Shown here one piece after another: positions 46,363 to 55,790 of a DNA stretch of 64,000 nucleotides (position 1 is the stretch's first letter; the number at the start of each line of letters is the position of its first letter). The DNA is from Agrobacterium tumefaciens. GTDB taxonomy: Bacteria; Pseudomonadota; Alphaproteobacteria; Rhizobiales; Rhizobiaceae. A program made the position numbers and the translations under genes. Under the pieces are notes generated by a model. The model worked only from the letters and a program-made list of their open reading frames with translations. It ran no database searches and had not been told where the DNA came from. Where the stretch lies: the NCBI RefSeq assembly GCF_013337285.1, contig NZ_SUPW01000010.1, forward strand, positions 62,001 through 126,000, written 5' to 3'.

Positions 46363-48576
46363 GTGCGTTCCAAAGGCCCGAAGACACCCGAGCAGAACCG
46401 GATGTCGCGAATGAAGCGCGACGTTACGCCATCTGCCCCTCCCGCAACGACTGAAAACGCCAATCCCTCCGACCGGCATGTGCTTCTGGAAGCGATGATC
46501 AATCATGTGCCGGATTTCATCTATGCCAAGGATCTGGAGGGCCGTTTTCTTTTTGCCAATCGCGCCATCGTTACCGAGAACGGCTTTGAAAGTGTCGAGG
46601 AGCTGATCGGGCTCACCGATGGCGACATTCATGGAGATGCGGCGCGGCGCGCCGGCATTCCCGATACCGAAGCGCGGGTCATGCGCACCGGAGAGCCAGA
46701 TCTTGGCTATGAGGAACCCGCCATGCGTGGCGATATCGACCGTTGGTTGATGATGTCGCGAGTGCCGCTGAAGGATGAGACCGGCAAGATCATTGGTGTG
46801 GTTGGCGCTTCCAGGGATATTACCCAGAAAAAGGCCTCGGAAAGACTGCTTCAGGCGCAGGCGCGCATTCTGGAAATGATCGTCGCGGCGGCGCGGATCG
46901 AAGATTTTCTCGAGGAATTCGTCAAGGCCATTGAAAACCTTGCCACCGGGCTTGCCTGCGCTGTCAGGGTGTTCGAGGCGGCGGCGGGAGAACCGTCCGT
47001 TTATGCCTCGCCGGCGCTGGTGCCGCATCCGGGCCTGACGGCGCTTATTTCCAACGCCAACGATCCCGCGAGCCTTACCTATCCGGCCGACAGCACGGCT
47101 TTCAGTTTCGATATTCCCGCCAGCGAGGGCAAGGCGCATGGCTTTGTCTGGTGCGTGCTGGCGGGCCGCCAGCCGGATGCGGCGCTGATGGAATTCATCG
47201 GGGCTGCCGCCCGCATGGCGGGGCTGGCGATCGACCGGAAACGTGCTGCCGCGCATATCGCCTTTCTGGCCGATCACGACATGTTAACCCGGCTACCTAA
47301 TCGCCGTTTTCTCGATACGCGGCTGCCGGAAATATTGGCGGTGGCGGCGAAGGCAAAACGGAATGTCGGCATCGGTTTTCTCGATCTCGATAATTTCAAG
47401 CAGATCAACGATACGCTTGGCCACAGCGTTGGCGACGCGCTGCTTTCAAAGACGGCGGAGCGCATAACGCACAGCCTCAGCCGAAATGATCTCGTGCTGC
47501 GGGTGGGCGGTGACGAATTCGTCGTCATTCTGGAAAAGCAGAAACATGGTTTCGAAGACCGCCTGCAGCGTATTCAGGCGGCGGTTTCGCAGCCGCTGCG
47601 CATCGGCAACTACGATATCAAAGTTACCTGCAGCATCGGCATGGCGTTTTTTCCCGAGCACGGGGAAACCACGGCGGAAATCGTCGCTGCCGCCGACCTT
47701 GCCATGTATGAGGCCAAACATAATGGCCGGGATGGCATCGCCACCTTCACACCGCGCATGGCGGACGATCTGAGAAAGAAGTTCACCCGCATTGAGGAGT
47801 TGCGCAAGGCGGTGGAGCGGGATGAGTTTGTCCTGCATTTCCAGCCGCAGGTTGATCTTCTCACCGGCCGTATCAGCGGGGTGGAGGCGCTGGTGCGCTG
47901 GCAGCACCCGGTGGAGGGTCTGCTGGCTCCGTCGGAATTCATCGGCCTTGCGGAAGAAACCGGCCTCATCGTGGAGCTTGGCGAAAGCATTCTGAAAAAA
48001 GCCTGCCAGCAGGCACAGGCTTGGATCATGGCCGGCCTGTCGCCCGTTAAAATGGCGGTCAATATCTCGCCCCGGCAGTTTCAGGGTGGGCTTGTGGAGC
48101 AGATCCAGTCGGCGCTGAAGGAAACCGGTCTTTCGCCCTCGTTGCTGGAAATCGAAATCACCGAGACGCTCATCATCCAGGACGTCGAAACATCCGTGCG
48201 GATCATGCGCGCCATCAAGCAGATGGGCGTCAGCCTCGCATTGGACGATTTCGGCATCGGTTATTCCTGCCTCGGCATGCTCAAGACCTTCCCTTTGTCC
48301 TGCATGAAGATAGACCGCTCGTTCCTCACCCATTTGCCGGAAAAAACCAAGGACAGCGCCATCGTCTCGATCATGATCCAGCTTGCGGGATCTCTGGATA
48401 TCGACGTTATTGCCGAGGGTGTGGAGACCAGCGAACAGGCGGCGTTTCTACGCGCCGCCGGCTGTCCCTACGGGCAGGGTTATTATTTCAGCCGCCCGGT
48501 GCAGGCGAATGTGATTGAAGACATGCTGGCGAAGATGACGACATTCCCGACAGGCCCCGCCGGCGATCTGCAATAA
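46363..48576 (+). CDS. PAS-GGDEF-EAL cyclic-di-GMP protein
   Basis: 737-residue signalling protein. A PAS sensor (about 38-155, VPDFIYAKDLEGRFLFANRA) and a GAF-like region (about 165-290) precede a diguanylate cyclase with intact GGDEF (382-386) and a phosphodiesterase with intact EAL (508-510, GVEALVRWQHP) and downstream DDFGIGYS. Both activities are possible; one often dominates in vivo. No transmembrane segment is evident. The start is a GTG at 46363; ATGs at 46402 and 46411 are alternatives. It is monocistronic and could control motility or attachment. Confidence 0.93.
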   Translation: MRSKGPKTPEQNRMSRMKRDVTPSAPPATTENANPSDRHVLLEAMINHVPDFIYAKDLEGRFLFANRAIVTENGFESVEELIGLTDGDIHGDAARRAGIPDTEARVMRTGEPDLGYEEPAMRGDIDRWLMMSRVPLKDETGKIIGVVGASRDITQKKASERLLQAQARILEMIVAAARIEDFLEEFVKAIENLATGLACAVRVFEAAAGEPSVYASPALVPHPGLTALISNANDPASLTYPADSTAFSFDIPASEGKAHGFVWCVLAGRQPDAALMEFIGAAARMAGLAIDRKRAAAHIAFLADHDMLTRLPNRRFLDTRLPEILAVAAKAKRNVGIGFLDLDNFKQINDTLGHSVGDALLSKTAERITHSLSRNDLVLRVGGDEFVVILEKQKHGFEDRLQRIQAAVSQPLRIGNYDIKVTCSIGMAFFPEHGETTAEIVAAADLAMYEAKHNGRDGIATFTPRMADDLRKKFTRIEELRKAVERDEFVLHFQPQVDLLTGRISGVEALVRWQHPVEGLLAPSEFIGLAEETGLIVELGESILKKACQQAQAWIMAGLSPVKMAVNISPRQFQGGLVEQIQSALKETGLSPSLLEIEITETLIIQDVETSVRIMRAIKQMGVSLALDDFGIGYSCLGMLKTFPLSCMKIDRSFLTHLPEKTKDSAIVSIMIQLAGSLDIDVIAEGVETSEQAAFLRAAGCPYGQGYYFSRPVQANVIEDMLAKMTTFPTGPAGDLQ

Positions 48577-48728
48577 ACCCCACTTGGCGGCCCTGTTTTG
48601 ACGGGCCTGATCTGAGCTGTCGCCGGAACTGTTCCGGCCGGATGCCTGCGCCTTTTATTACAACAACCTCAAACGTCTTTGTGATTGTTCCGGGTCAGGA
48701 TGCCGGGTAACTGTCCCTTCGCGCCAAC

Positions 48729-48870
48729 ATAGATTTATTTATTATAATAAATAAAATTATTATAATCGGCTATTTATATTAAGTAATAAATTCTTTTATT
48801 TGAAAATAAAAAATGAAATTATTATATTTTAAACTATTTATTTGTTGTAATTTTACTACTTAATACGTTT
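48729..48870. other. extremely AT-rich tract upstream of the porin gene
   Basis: About 140 bases made almost entirely of A and T, with several short inverted repeats (for example TTATTTATTATAATAAATAA), inside a 449-base gap (48577-49025) that otherwise holds no gene. The rest of the window is GC-rich. Candidate roles are an UP-element, bent DNA or an H-NS-like/Ros-type protein target controlling the porin. Confidence 0.6.
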
Positions 48871-49025
48871 GTGTACTTTTATTGTATTTGCAATCTGCCG
48901 ATTTGAATTGCGAGTCTGCCGTACTTTCTGTCATTTGCTGAATCAGCGCAGAGAAGCGGGCGGCAGGGAAAGACCAGCCCACAGTTTTGCGCATTCGTTG
49001 AAAAATTTTTGACTGGAGATTACAA

Positions 49026-50153
49026 ATGAACATCAAGAGCCTTCTTATCGGCTCCGCTGCAGCTCTCGCAGCAGTATCCGGCGCACAGGCCGCTGACGCT
49101 ATCGTCGCTGCTGAGCCGGAAGCCATGGAATACGTTCGCGTTTGCGACGCTTTCGGCACCGGCTTCTTCTACATCCCCGGCACCGAAACCTGCCTGAAGT
49201 TCGACGGTTACGTTCGTTTCCAGACAGACTTCGGTCGTGACCAGTCCGGCACGTCCGACTGGGATTCGTTCACGCGCGCTCAGTTCAACGTTGACACCCG
49301 CTCTGACACCGAGTTCGGCCCTCTGCGCGGCTATTTCGGTTTCCGCGGTCAGGCCGACCAGGACAGCAGCCGTGGCGTCGTTCTCGATCAGGCTTTCATT
49401 GAAATCAACGGCCTGAAGGTCGGTTTCTACTACAACTGGTGGGATGACGGTCTCTCTGGTGAAGTTGATAACCTCAGCTCCAACCAGACCCGCCTGAACG
49501 CCATCCGTTACACCTACGATGCGGGCTCCTTCTATGCCGGCGTTGCTGTTGAAGAACTCGAAGGCGTTATTGCCGGTAACTCGATCACCACATCGGGCAG
49601 CACGACGACCATTCAGCGCAACAACCTCGGCGTTAACCAGAACAACTGGACGAGCCTCAACCGCCAGGGCGACAACAATGTCGGCGTCAGCGCGATTCTC
49701 GGCGGTAAGTTCGGTGGCGTTAAGGCTAACTTGCTCGGCGGTTACGACACCGACGCTGAAAACGGTGCGATCCGTGCGATCGTAACGGCCGACGTTGGTC
49801 CGGGTACTTTCGGCCTCGCTGGTGTATGGGCATCGGGCGCGAACGCATATTACGAAGAGTCTGAGTGGTCCGTTGCCGCTGAATACGCGATCAAGGCTAC
49901 CAAAGAGCTGACCATCACCCCCGGCGTTCAGTACTTCCGTACTCTGGATATTGGCACGGATGGCAAGTTCACGGGCGACCGCGATGCTTGGCGCGCTGGT
50001 GTAGCTGTTGGCTACAAGATCACTTCCGGCCTCTCCACGCTCGTTTCGGTTAACTACCAGAGCGTTGATGGCAACGAAAGCGTTCGCAGCGGCGTTGGCA
50101 GCGGTGCCGGCGACCAGTGGACCGGTTTCGTTCGTCTGCAGCGTTCGTTCTAA
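49026..50153 (+). CDS. ropA: outer-membrane porin of the RopA/Omp2 family
   Basis: 375 residues with a signal peptide ending AQA before ADAIVAAEP. The alphaproteobacterial porin start follows (MEYVRVCDAFGTGFFYIPGTE, with the paired cysteines in VCDAFG and TCLKFDGYVRF). Repeated amphipathic strands run to a C-terminal Phe (RLQRSF). It forms a general diffusion trimer in the outer membrane. GGAG precedes the ATG. Codon use is strongly biased towards highly expressed codons (CGT, GGC, AAC), consistent with an abundant protein. A strong terminator follows. Confidence 0.95.
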   Translation: MNIKSLLIGSAAALAAVSGAQAADAIVAAEPEAMEYVRVCDAFGTGFFYIPGTETCLKFDGYVRFQTDFGRDQSGTSDWDSFTRAQFNVDTRSDTEFGPLRGYFGFRGQADQDSSRGVVLDQAFIEINGLKVGFYYNWWDDGLSGEVDNLSSNQTRLNAIRYTYDAGSFYAGVAVEELEGVIAGNSITTSGSTTTIQRNNLGVNQNNWTSLNRQGDNNVGVSAILGGKFGGVKANLLGGYDTDAENGAIRAIVTADVGPGTFGLAGVWASGANAYYEESEWSVAAEYAIKATKELTITPGVQYFRTLDIGTDGKFTGDRDAWRAGVAVGYKITSGLSTLVSVNYQSVDGNESVRSGVGSGAGDQWTGFVRLQRSF

Positions 50154-50265
50154 TAGCCTGCATAACCAAAAAGCCTAAACCGGGTTAGACAACTCAGATC
50201 CACCCCGTTTCCGAGCGGGTGAGTCACTAGCTCCAGTCAAAGTTCCTGACATGACGTCAGGTTTG

Positions 50266-50300
50266 CTCCCCGGACCCCTCCAGGCCGGGGAGTTTTTCTT
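50266..50300 (+). terminator. Rho-independent terminator after ropA
   Basis: CTCCCCGG/CCGGGGAG stem with an 11-base loop followed by TTTTTCTTTC, about 110 bases after the stop. Confidence 0.85.
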
Positions 50301-50335
50301 TCTTCAAAAAAAGGTCTCCGGCAATTTCACTTCCG

Positions 50336-51868
50336 CTATCGGAAGGATGCCGGCCCATTACCATCTTCCTGGTCAGTACCGCTCTGTTGCCCGTGAGCCG
50401 CCGGTGGCCGGGGAGGGTGGACCGGTTCTTCAAAGGTCCGCAACAGGCGGCCCCAACCCGGATCGTGCATGTGCGCTTCAAGGCCGGCGCGGGCGGCGAG
50501 GGCCAGCGCTTCTTCCTGGCCGAAGTTAAGGGCCGCATCAACATCGGTTGTCAGAACCCGGCCGTTTTCCATCAACATCCTGCCATCGACGAAAACAGTA
50601 TCGACATCGCTGCCCAGTACCTGATGCACGAGCCGATGCACCGGCATCCACATCGGCATCAGATGCGGTTTGCGCATGTCGATGATGACGACGTCGGCCT
50701 TTTTGCCGATTTCCAGCGAACCGATCTCGTCCTCCATGCCGATGGCATGGGCGGCGTCGATGGTGATCATTTCGAATATCTTGCCGGGCGGAAGCAGGTA
50801 ACGATCATGGTTGTGCAGCAGATGCTGGGTGAATTGCGCCAGACGCGCCGTCTGCAACATGTCGAAATGGCGGCTGGGGGCCGCACCGTCAGTGGTGATG
50901 GCGACACGAATGCCTTTCGACATCATTTCCATGATTGGCGTTGCCCGGCCGGGCGGGGCGTGGGTAACGCGAGTTCCGGTTTCGGCCAGAATGTCGATCT
51001 CGTCATGCGAGATGCCCCAGCAATGCTGGAGATGGATATCAGGGCCAAGCAGCGCATTTTCCTTGTCCTGATACGCCATGCGGATCTGTCCGGCAAAAGC
51101 ATCCGAATGCAGCCTTACGCCGGTCTTTCGTGCCGTTTCACGAATCCGGCGCGCCTGCATCCGGTCATTTTCCGTCAGTTTCACCGCCTGATCGGGCGTC
51201 GAGGCATTGGAGGGCTCAACTGATGGAACGATGGTGAAAGGTGTGAGGAACACGCTGATGCGGCCATTCGCCGTGCCGTTCAGGGCCTCGATGGTTGCCT
51301 CGCTGCCCTCTATCATCTCTTCGAAGCTGATATGGCGGCGCTCCGGCGAACCGCTCTCCCATCGGGTAACGGGGTGCGGCCATGGCAGGCCGGAAGGGCC
51401 GACACAGATGATTTCGCGAAGGCCGATCTCCTCATAGGCGCGGGCGTGGTTGATGGCGAAGACGGGGTCGTCGGCGCGCGGCATCGAGGTGATGATGCTG
51501 GCGCCGGTCGTCACGCCGGCGCGTAGCCGCTCAATGCCGGAGACCAGACCGTCGGCGTACCAGTAGTCGCGGGTAACGTAGTGATAGTAGGTCGGCGTCA
51601 CGACCTTCATCCACATGGCATTGGTATCGGCGGCAATGCTGCGGATCAGCGCATGCCCGGCATGGCCATGCGCATCGATCAGGCCGGGAATGATGAGTTT
51701 GCCCCGGCAGTCGATGATCTGCTTGTCGGGGTGACGTGACGCAAGCTCCCCGGCCGTGCCGATATCAACGATACGATCATCCTGAATGGCAAGGCCGCCA
51801 CCCTCGATAATCCGTCTTTCGCGATCCACGGTGACGATCGTGCCGTGCAGCAGCAGATAACTTCCCAT
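50336..51868 (-). CDS. amidohydrolase-superfamily deaminase/chlorohydrolase (TrzN/AtzA/SsnA type)
   Basis: 510 residues. Metal ligands appear as HxH at 67/69 (DAHGHAGHA), the His of RLHSDAF, the His of LQHCWG and the Asp of ITTDGAAPSR, so a mononuclear metal site is complete. Relatives deaminate or dechlorinate N-heterocycles. GGGAGAAGG precedes the ATG. The C-terminal 40 residues are an extra Pro/Gly/Gln-rich tail. It diverges from the importer at 52028; an ATTGTCAACAAT dyad between them suggests joint control by the GntR protein at 60467. Confidence 0.88.
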   Translation of the reverse strand: MGSYLLLHGTIVTVDRERRIIEGGGLAIQDDRIVDIGTAGELASRHPDKQIIDCRGKLIIPGLIDAHGHAGHALIRSIAADTNAMWMKVVTPTYYHYVTRDYWYADGLVSGIERLRAGVTTGASIITSMPRADDPVFAINHARAYEEIGLREIICVGPSGLPWPHPVTRWESGSPERRHISFEEMIEGSEATIEALNGTANGRISVFLTPFTIVPSVEPSNASTPDQAVKLTENDRMQARRIRETARKTGVRLHSDAFAGQIRMAYQDKENALLGPDIHLQHCWGISHDEIDILAETGTRVTHAPPGRATPIMEMMSKGIRVAITTDGAAPSRHFDMLQTARLAQFTQHLLHNHDRYLLPPGKIFEMITIDAAHAIGMEDEIGSLEIGKKADVVIIDMRKPHLMPMWMPVHRLVHQVLGSDVDTVFVDGRMLMENGRVLTTDVDAALNFGQEEALALAARAGLEAHMHDPGWGRLLRTFEEPVHPPRPPAAHGQQSGTDQEDGNGPASFR

Positions 51869-51927
51869 TTGCCTTCTCCCATATGTTTGTAGTCGGTATC
51901 CAGAAATTCACAATTTTGAATACGATA

Positions 51928-51951
51928 ATTGTCAACAATATTATTGACAAT
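51928..51951. promoter_or_regulatory. GntR operator candidate 1 (ATTGTCAACAAT)
   Basis: ATTGTCAACAAT followed by ATTATTGACAAT makes a 24-base imperfect dyad between the divergent deaminase and binding-protein genes. The same 12-mer recurs at 61225. Confidence 0.65.
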
Positions 51952-52027
51952 AAGGCCGGGCAAAACAATACTCCGCTTGCTCAGCCGCCTGCCGGCTTTC
52001 CAACGACCTATAAAAAGGGGGGATCAA

Positions 52028-53593
52028 ATGTCCCGAATTAGAAGTTTTGTCCTGGCCGCCATGGCCGCCGCCGCCATTGCCGCTCCCGCAACCGCAGAGA
52101 CCCTTCGCTGGGGTAGCCGCGCCGATCTCTATTCGCTCGATCCGTATTCGGTGCCTTCAACCTCCAACCTTGCTTTCCTCAATCACATCTATGAAGGGCT
52201 TGTCCGTTACGGGCCGGACTTCAAGATCGAGCCGGCGCTGGCGACGGAGTGGAAACTCGTTGATGGAAAGACCTGGCGCTTTACCCTGCGCAAGGGCGTG
52301 AAGTTCCATGACGGCTCGGATTTCACCGCTGATGATGTGGTCGCTTCCTTCACGCGCGCTTCGGATGCCACCTCGCCATTGCGCGGCAATATTCCGGTCT
52401 TTGCCGGGGTCAAGAAGGTCGATGATTACACTGTCGATCTTGACGTCTCTGCACCGACCTCGCTTTTCCTGAACGACATCACCAATATCTTCATTTTCAA
52501 CGCCAAGTGGTTGAAAGATAACAATAGCGAGAAGCCGACCGATTTCGCCTCCAAGGTCGACGGTTATACGACGATGCACACCAATGGCACCGGGCCGTTC
52601 AAGCTCGAAAGCCGTGTGCCCGATAGCAAGACGGTTCTCGTCGCCAATGACGGCTGGTGGGACCAGAAAAAGCACAATCTCGACCGTATCGAATTCGTCC
52701 CGATCGCCTCTGCCGCGACACGTGTTGCAGCGCTGCTTTCCGGCGAAATCGACCTGATCGATTCCGCGCCGATCCAGGACCTGCCGCGGCTTGAAACCTC
52801 GGCCAATATCACGGTGAAGAAGCGCACCGAACTGCGCACGCTGTTCATCGGTTTCAATCGTCGCGAAAAGCTGGAAGACGGGAAGCCCAACCCGTTTAAC
52901 GACCTGCGTGTGCGTCAGGCATTCGAGGCGTCGCTTGATCGCGATCTCATCAACAAGAAGGTCATGCGCGGCCTTGCAAGGCCTTCCGGTTCGCTCATCG
53001 CGCCTGAAATCGCGGGTTATGCCAAGTCGCTCGATACCTATGAAACTGCCGATCCGGCAAAAGCACAGAAGCTGCTTGCCGATGCGGGCATGAAGAACCT
53101 CGCTTTCACCTATACCTGCATGAATGATGAAAGCATCAACGAGGAAGATATCTGCTCCGGCGTTGCCAACATGCTGAAGCGCGGCGGTTTCCAGCCGACG
53201 ATCGACATTGCCCCGCGTTCCGTGCAGTCGCCCAAGCGCAATGGCGGCAAGGCCGATGTCTTCAATCTCAGCTGGGCGAACGAGCCGACGCTCGATGCCT
53301 TCTCGTTCCTGTCGCAGATACTGTCGACCCGCAAGGGTGCGATGGGTGTCTCCAATTATGGCGGCTGGTCGAACCCCGAAATCGACAAGCTGGTGGGAGA
53401 GGCGGCACAGGAACAGGACAACACCAAACGTCTGGCGCTTGAAGAAGCCGCATTGAAAATCGCCAAGGATGAGACCATGCTCGTTCCGCTGCATCAGCAA
53501 CCCATTGCATGGGCCATGCTCGGAAAGGTCAAGAGCGTCGATTTCCGTGCCGATAACAAGCCGCGTCACTGGCTGACACAGCTCGACAAATAA
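52028..53593 (+). CDS. family 5 solute-binding protein of the 52-60 kb importer
   Basis: 521 residues with a signal peptide ending ATA before ETLRWGSRADLYSLDPYS. The family-5 signature EWKLVDGKTWRFTLRKGVKFHDGSDF lies near residues 75-100. AAGGGGGG before the ATG at 52028 fixes the start. It should bind a peptide-like or other small organic compound. Neighbouring amidohydrolases and a hydantoin-racemase-type gene suggest a cyclic amide or N-heterocycle rather than a peptide. Confidence 0.92.
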   Translation: MSRIRSFVLAAMAAAAIAAPATAETLRWGSRADLYSLDPYSVPSTSNLAFLNHIYEGLVRYGPDFKIEPALATEWKLVDGKTWRFTLRKGVKFHDGSDFTADDVVASFTRASDATSPLRGNIPVFAGVKKVDDYTVDLDVSAPTSLFLNDITNIFIFNAKWLKDNNSEKPTDFASKVDGYTTMHTNGTGPFKLESRVPDSKTVLVANDGWWDQKKHNLDRIEFVPIASAATRVAALLSGEIDLIDSAPIQDLPRLETSANITVKKRTELRTLFIGFNRREKLEDGKPNPFNDLRVRQAFEASLDRDLINKKVMRGLARPSGSLIAPEIAGYAKSLDTYETADPAKAQKLLADAGMKNLAFTYTCMNDESINEEDICSGVANMLKRGGFQPTIDIAPRSVQSPKRNGGKADVFNLSWANEPTLDAFSFLSQILSTRKGAMGVSNYGGWSNPEIDKLVGEAAQEQDNTKRLALEEAALKIAKDETMLVPLHQQPIAWAMLGKVKSVDFRADNKPRHWLTQLDK

Positions 53594-53723
53594 TGCAGAC
53601 CGCTGGAAGGGCGTCGGCCGGTTGCCGAACGCCTTTCCAGCCTTTTCGGCGCAGTTCGTCTCAGCCGTTGAAACCGTGATCCTCACGGAAGGGACGGCCG
53701 AAACGCCATCCTCCGCCGGTACA

Positions 53724-53735
53724 ATTGTCGACAAT
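53724..53735. promoter_or_regulatory. GntR operator candidate 2 (ATTGTCGACAAT)
   Basis: Perfect 12-base palindrome in the 257-base gap between the binding-protein and first permease genes, differing by one base from the sites at 51928 and 61225. It may control an internal promoter for the permease part of the operon. The rest of the gap holds nothing I can support. Confidence 0.6.
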
Positions 53736-53850
53736 GTGACAGGCTCACGCGCAAGGCATCGTATCGTTGCGAAAGCTCTGCCCTGTCTCTGGAAGAGAAT
53801 GGTCGAACCTGGCACGCGTTGTGGCGCGGGTTCGCATCCGAGAGGTAACC

Positions 53851-54819
53851 ATGCTGGTTTTCATCATCAAGCGTTTGGGAAATGCCGTGCTCGTCATGCT
53901 TTCCGTCGCGCTTATCGCGTTTCTCATTTTTCGGCTCGCGGGTGACCCTGTTGAGCTGATGGTCGGCGAACAGACCTCGCAGGAGGATCGGGCGGCCCTG
54001 CGTGAGCGCCTCGGCCTCAATGACAGCCTGCCGACGCAATATCTGCGGTTCGTCAAAGATGCGGCAGAGGGCAATTTCGGCGTTTCCTATCGCAACGGCC
54101 AGCAGGTGCTGCCGCTGATAGCGGAGAGGTTTCCGGCAACACTGGAGCTTGTTCTTGTCGCCACTGTCCTTTCGCTGGTCGTCGGCCTTCCGCTCGGGGT
54201 GCTGACGGCAATCAGGCGCGGCAAATGGTATACGGAGGGCCTGCAGTTCCTGTCGATCGTCGGCGTTTCGCTGCCGAGTTTCGTCGTTGGCATTCTGCTC
54301 ATTCTCGTCTTTTCGGTGTCGCTCGGCTGGGCGCCGGCCTTCGGTCGGGGAGATGTGGTGCAGATCGGCTGGTGGTCCACCGGGTTGCTGACCTCCTCCG
54401 GGCGTGCGGCCATCATTTTGCCGGCCATTGCGCTTTCGCTTTATCAGATCACGCTCGTCATGCGTCTGGTCCGCGCCGAGATGCTGGAGGTGTTGCGATC
54501 CGATTTTGTTAAGTTTGCGCGTGCCCGTGGCATTCCCCGCTGGCGCATCTACTTCCGCCATGCGCTTCGCAACTGTCTCATGCCTGTCGTGACGCTGACG
54601 ACGATGAATGTCGGCTCGCTGATCGCCTTCGCGCTGATTACGGAAACGGTCTTCCAGTGGCCGGGCATGGGCATGCTGTTCATACAGGCGGTTACGTTTC
54701 TCGATATTCCCGTCATGGCGGCCTATCTCTGCATCATTTCCTTCATCTTCGTTGTTCTCAACACGTTCGTCGACATTGCCTATGCGGTGATCGATCCGCG
54801 TCTGCGCACCGCGCGTTAA
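53851..54819 (+). CDS. ABC transporter permease (DppB type)
   Basis: 322 residues with six helices; the DppB hallmark is GDPVELMVGEQTSQEDRAALRERLGL after the first helix, and the coupling loop is KFARARGIPRWRIYFRHALRN. GAGAGG precedes the ATG at 53851; the frame is open upstream but without conserved sequence. It is partner of the next permease. Confidence 0.92.
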   Translation: MLVFIIKRLGNAVLVMLSVALIAFLIFRLAGDPVELMVGEQTSQEDRAALRERLGLNDSLPTQYLRFVKDAAEGNFGVSYRNGQQVLPLIAERFPATLELVLVATVLSLVVGLPLGVLTAIRRGKWYTEGLQFLSIVGVSLPSFVVGILLILVFSVSLGWAPAFGRGDVVQIGWWSTGLLTSSGRAAIILPAIALSLYQITLVMRLVRAEMLEVLRSDFVKFARARGIPRWRIYFRHALRNCLMPVVTLTTMNVGSLIAFALITETVFQWPGMGMLFIQAVTFLDIPVMAAYLCIISFIFVVLNTFVDIAYAVIDPRLRTAR

Positions 54820-54837
54820 CCGAAGGGAGCCGGTTTC

Positions 54838-55785
54838 ATGACAGACCTTCCACAAATGGCAAAACCCGCCCGCCGGTCGCTTTTCAGCCGCATGCGCGAC
54901 AGCGATCTCTACTGGTCCTTCAGTCGCAGCAAATCGGCGAAGATCAGTGCGCTGGTCCTCTCAATCCTGATCCTCGCTGCCATATTCGCGCCGCTGATCG
55001 CGCCGCAAAACCCCTATGATGGCGCTTCGCTGGACATGTGGAAGGCCGAGTTGCCGCCGGTGTGGCAGGAGGGCGGCGAATGGCCCTATCTGCTCGGCAC
55101 CGATACGCAGGGGCGGGACATGCTCTCCGCCATTCTTTACGGCACCCGCATATCGATCGTCATCGGTGTCGCTTCCGTGGCGCTGTCGCTGGTCATCGGC
55201 ATGACGGCCGGGCTGGTCGCCGGTTATTTCGGCGGCTTTGCCGATAATCTCCTGATGCGGATCGGCGACATCACGCTCTCCATCCCGACAATTCTGGTAG
55301 CGATTCTTGTTTCCACGGTGGTGCGGCAGATGTTGCCGGACAGTCTGCGCGAGGTGGGGGCATCCGCCGTGCTCATTTTCGCCATCGCCCTTTCCGCCTG
55401 GGTGCAATATGCGCGCACCGTGCGCGCCCAGGCCATCGTCGAAACCGGCAAGGATTATGTGCAGGCGGCCAAACTCATCGGCGTTCCCGCCCGTCGCATC
55501 ATGGCCAACCATATCCTGCCCAATACGCTCACACCAATCATGGTTGCCGCCACGCTCAATTTCGGCATGGCGATCCTCACCGAAGCGACGCTGTCCTTCC
55601 TCGGCATCGGCATGCCGCCCAGCCAGCCTTCGCTTGGAACGCTGATCCGCATCGGCAACCAGTTCCTGTTCTCGGGGTCGTGGTGGATCGTATTGTTTCC
55701 CGTTTTCCAGCTCTGTCTGCTCGTCGTCACCGTCAACCTTCTGGGTGACTGGCTGCGCGATGCGCTCAATCCGAAACTGAGGTGA
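54838..55785 (+). CDS. ABC transporter permease (DppC type)
   Basis: 315 residues with an N-terminal cytosolic arm, first helix at about 40-60, the DppC motif LLGTDTQGRDMLSAILYGTRIS and coupling loop VQAAKLIGVPARRIMANHILPN. AAGGGAG precedes the ATG. Its end is within a few bases of the cytosine-deaminase-like gene. Confidence 0.92.
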   Translation: MTDLPQMAKPARRSLFSRMRDSDLYWSFSRSKSAKISALVLSILILAAIFAPLIAPQNPYDGASLDMWKAELPPVWQEGGEWPYLLGTDTQGRDMLSAILYGTRISIVIGVASVALSLVIGMTAGLVAGYFGGFADNLLMRIGDITLSIPTILVAILVSTVVRQMLPDSLREVGASAVLIFAIALSAWVQYARTVRAQAIVETGKDYVQAAKLIGVPARRIMANHILPNTLTPIMVAATLNFGMAILTEATLSFLGIGMPPSQPSLGTLIRIGNQFLFSGSWWIVLFPVFQLCLLVVTVNLLGDWLRDALNPKLR

Positions 55786-55790
55786 GTTCC

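Noticed and set aside
52157-53815. A 552-codon minus-strand open frame opposite the family 5 binding protein
   Set aside because: Shadow of a gene with signal peptide and family signature on the plus strand.
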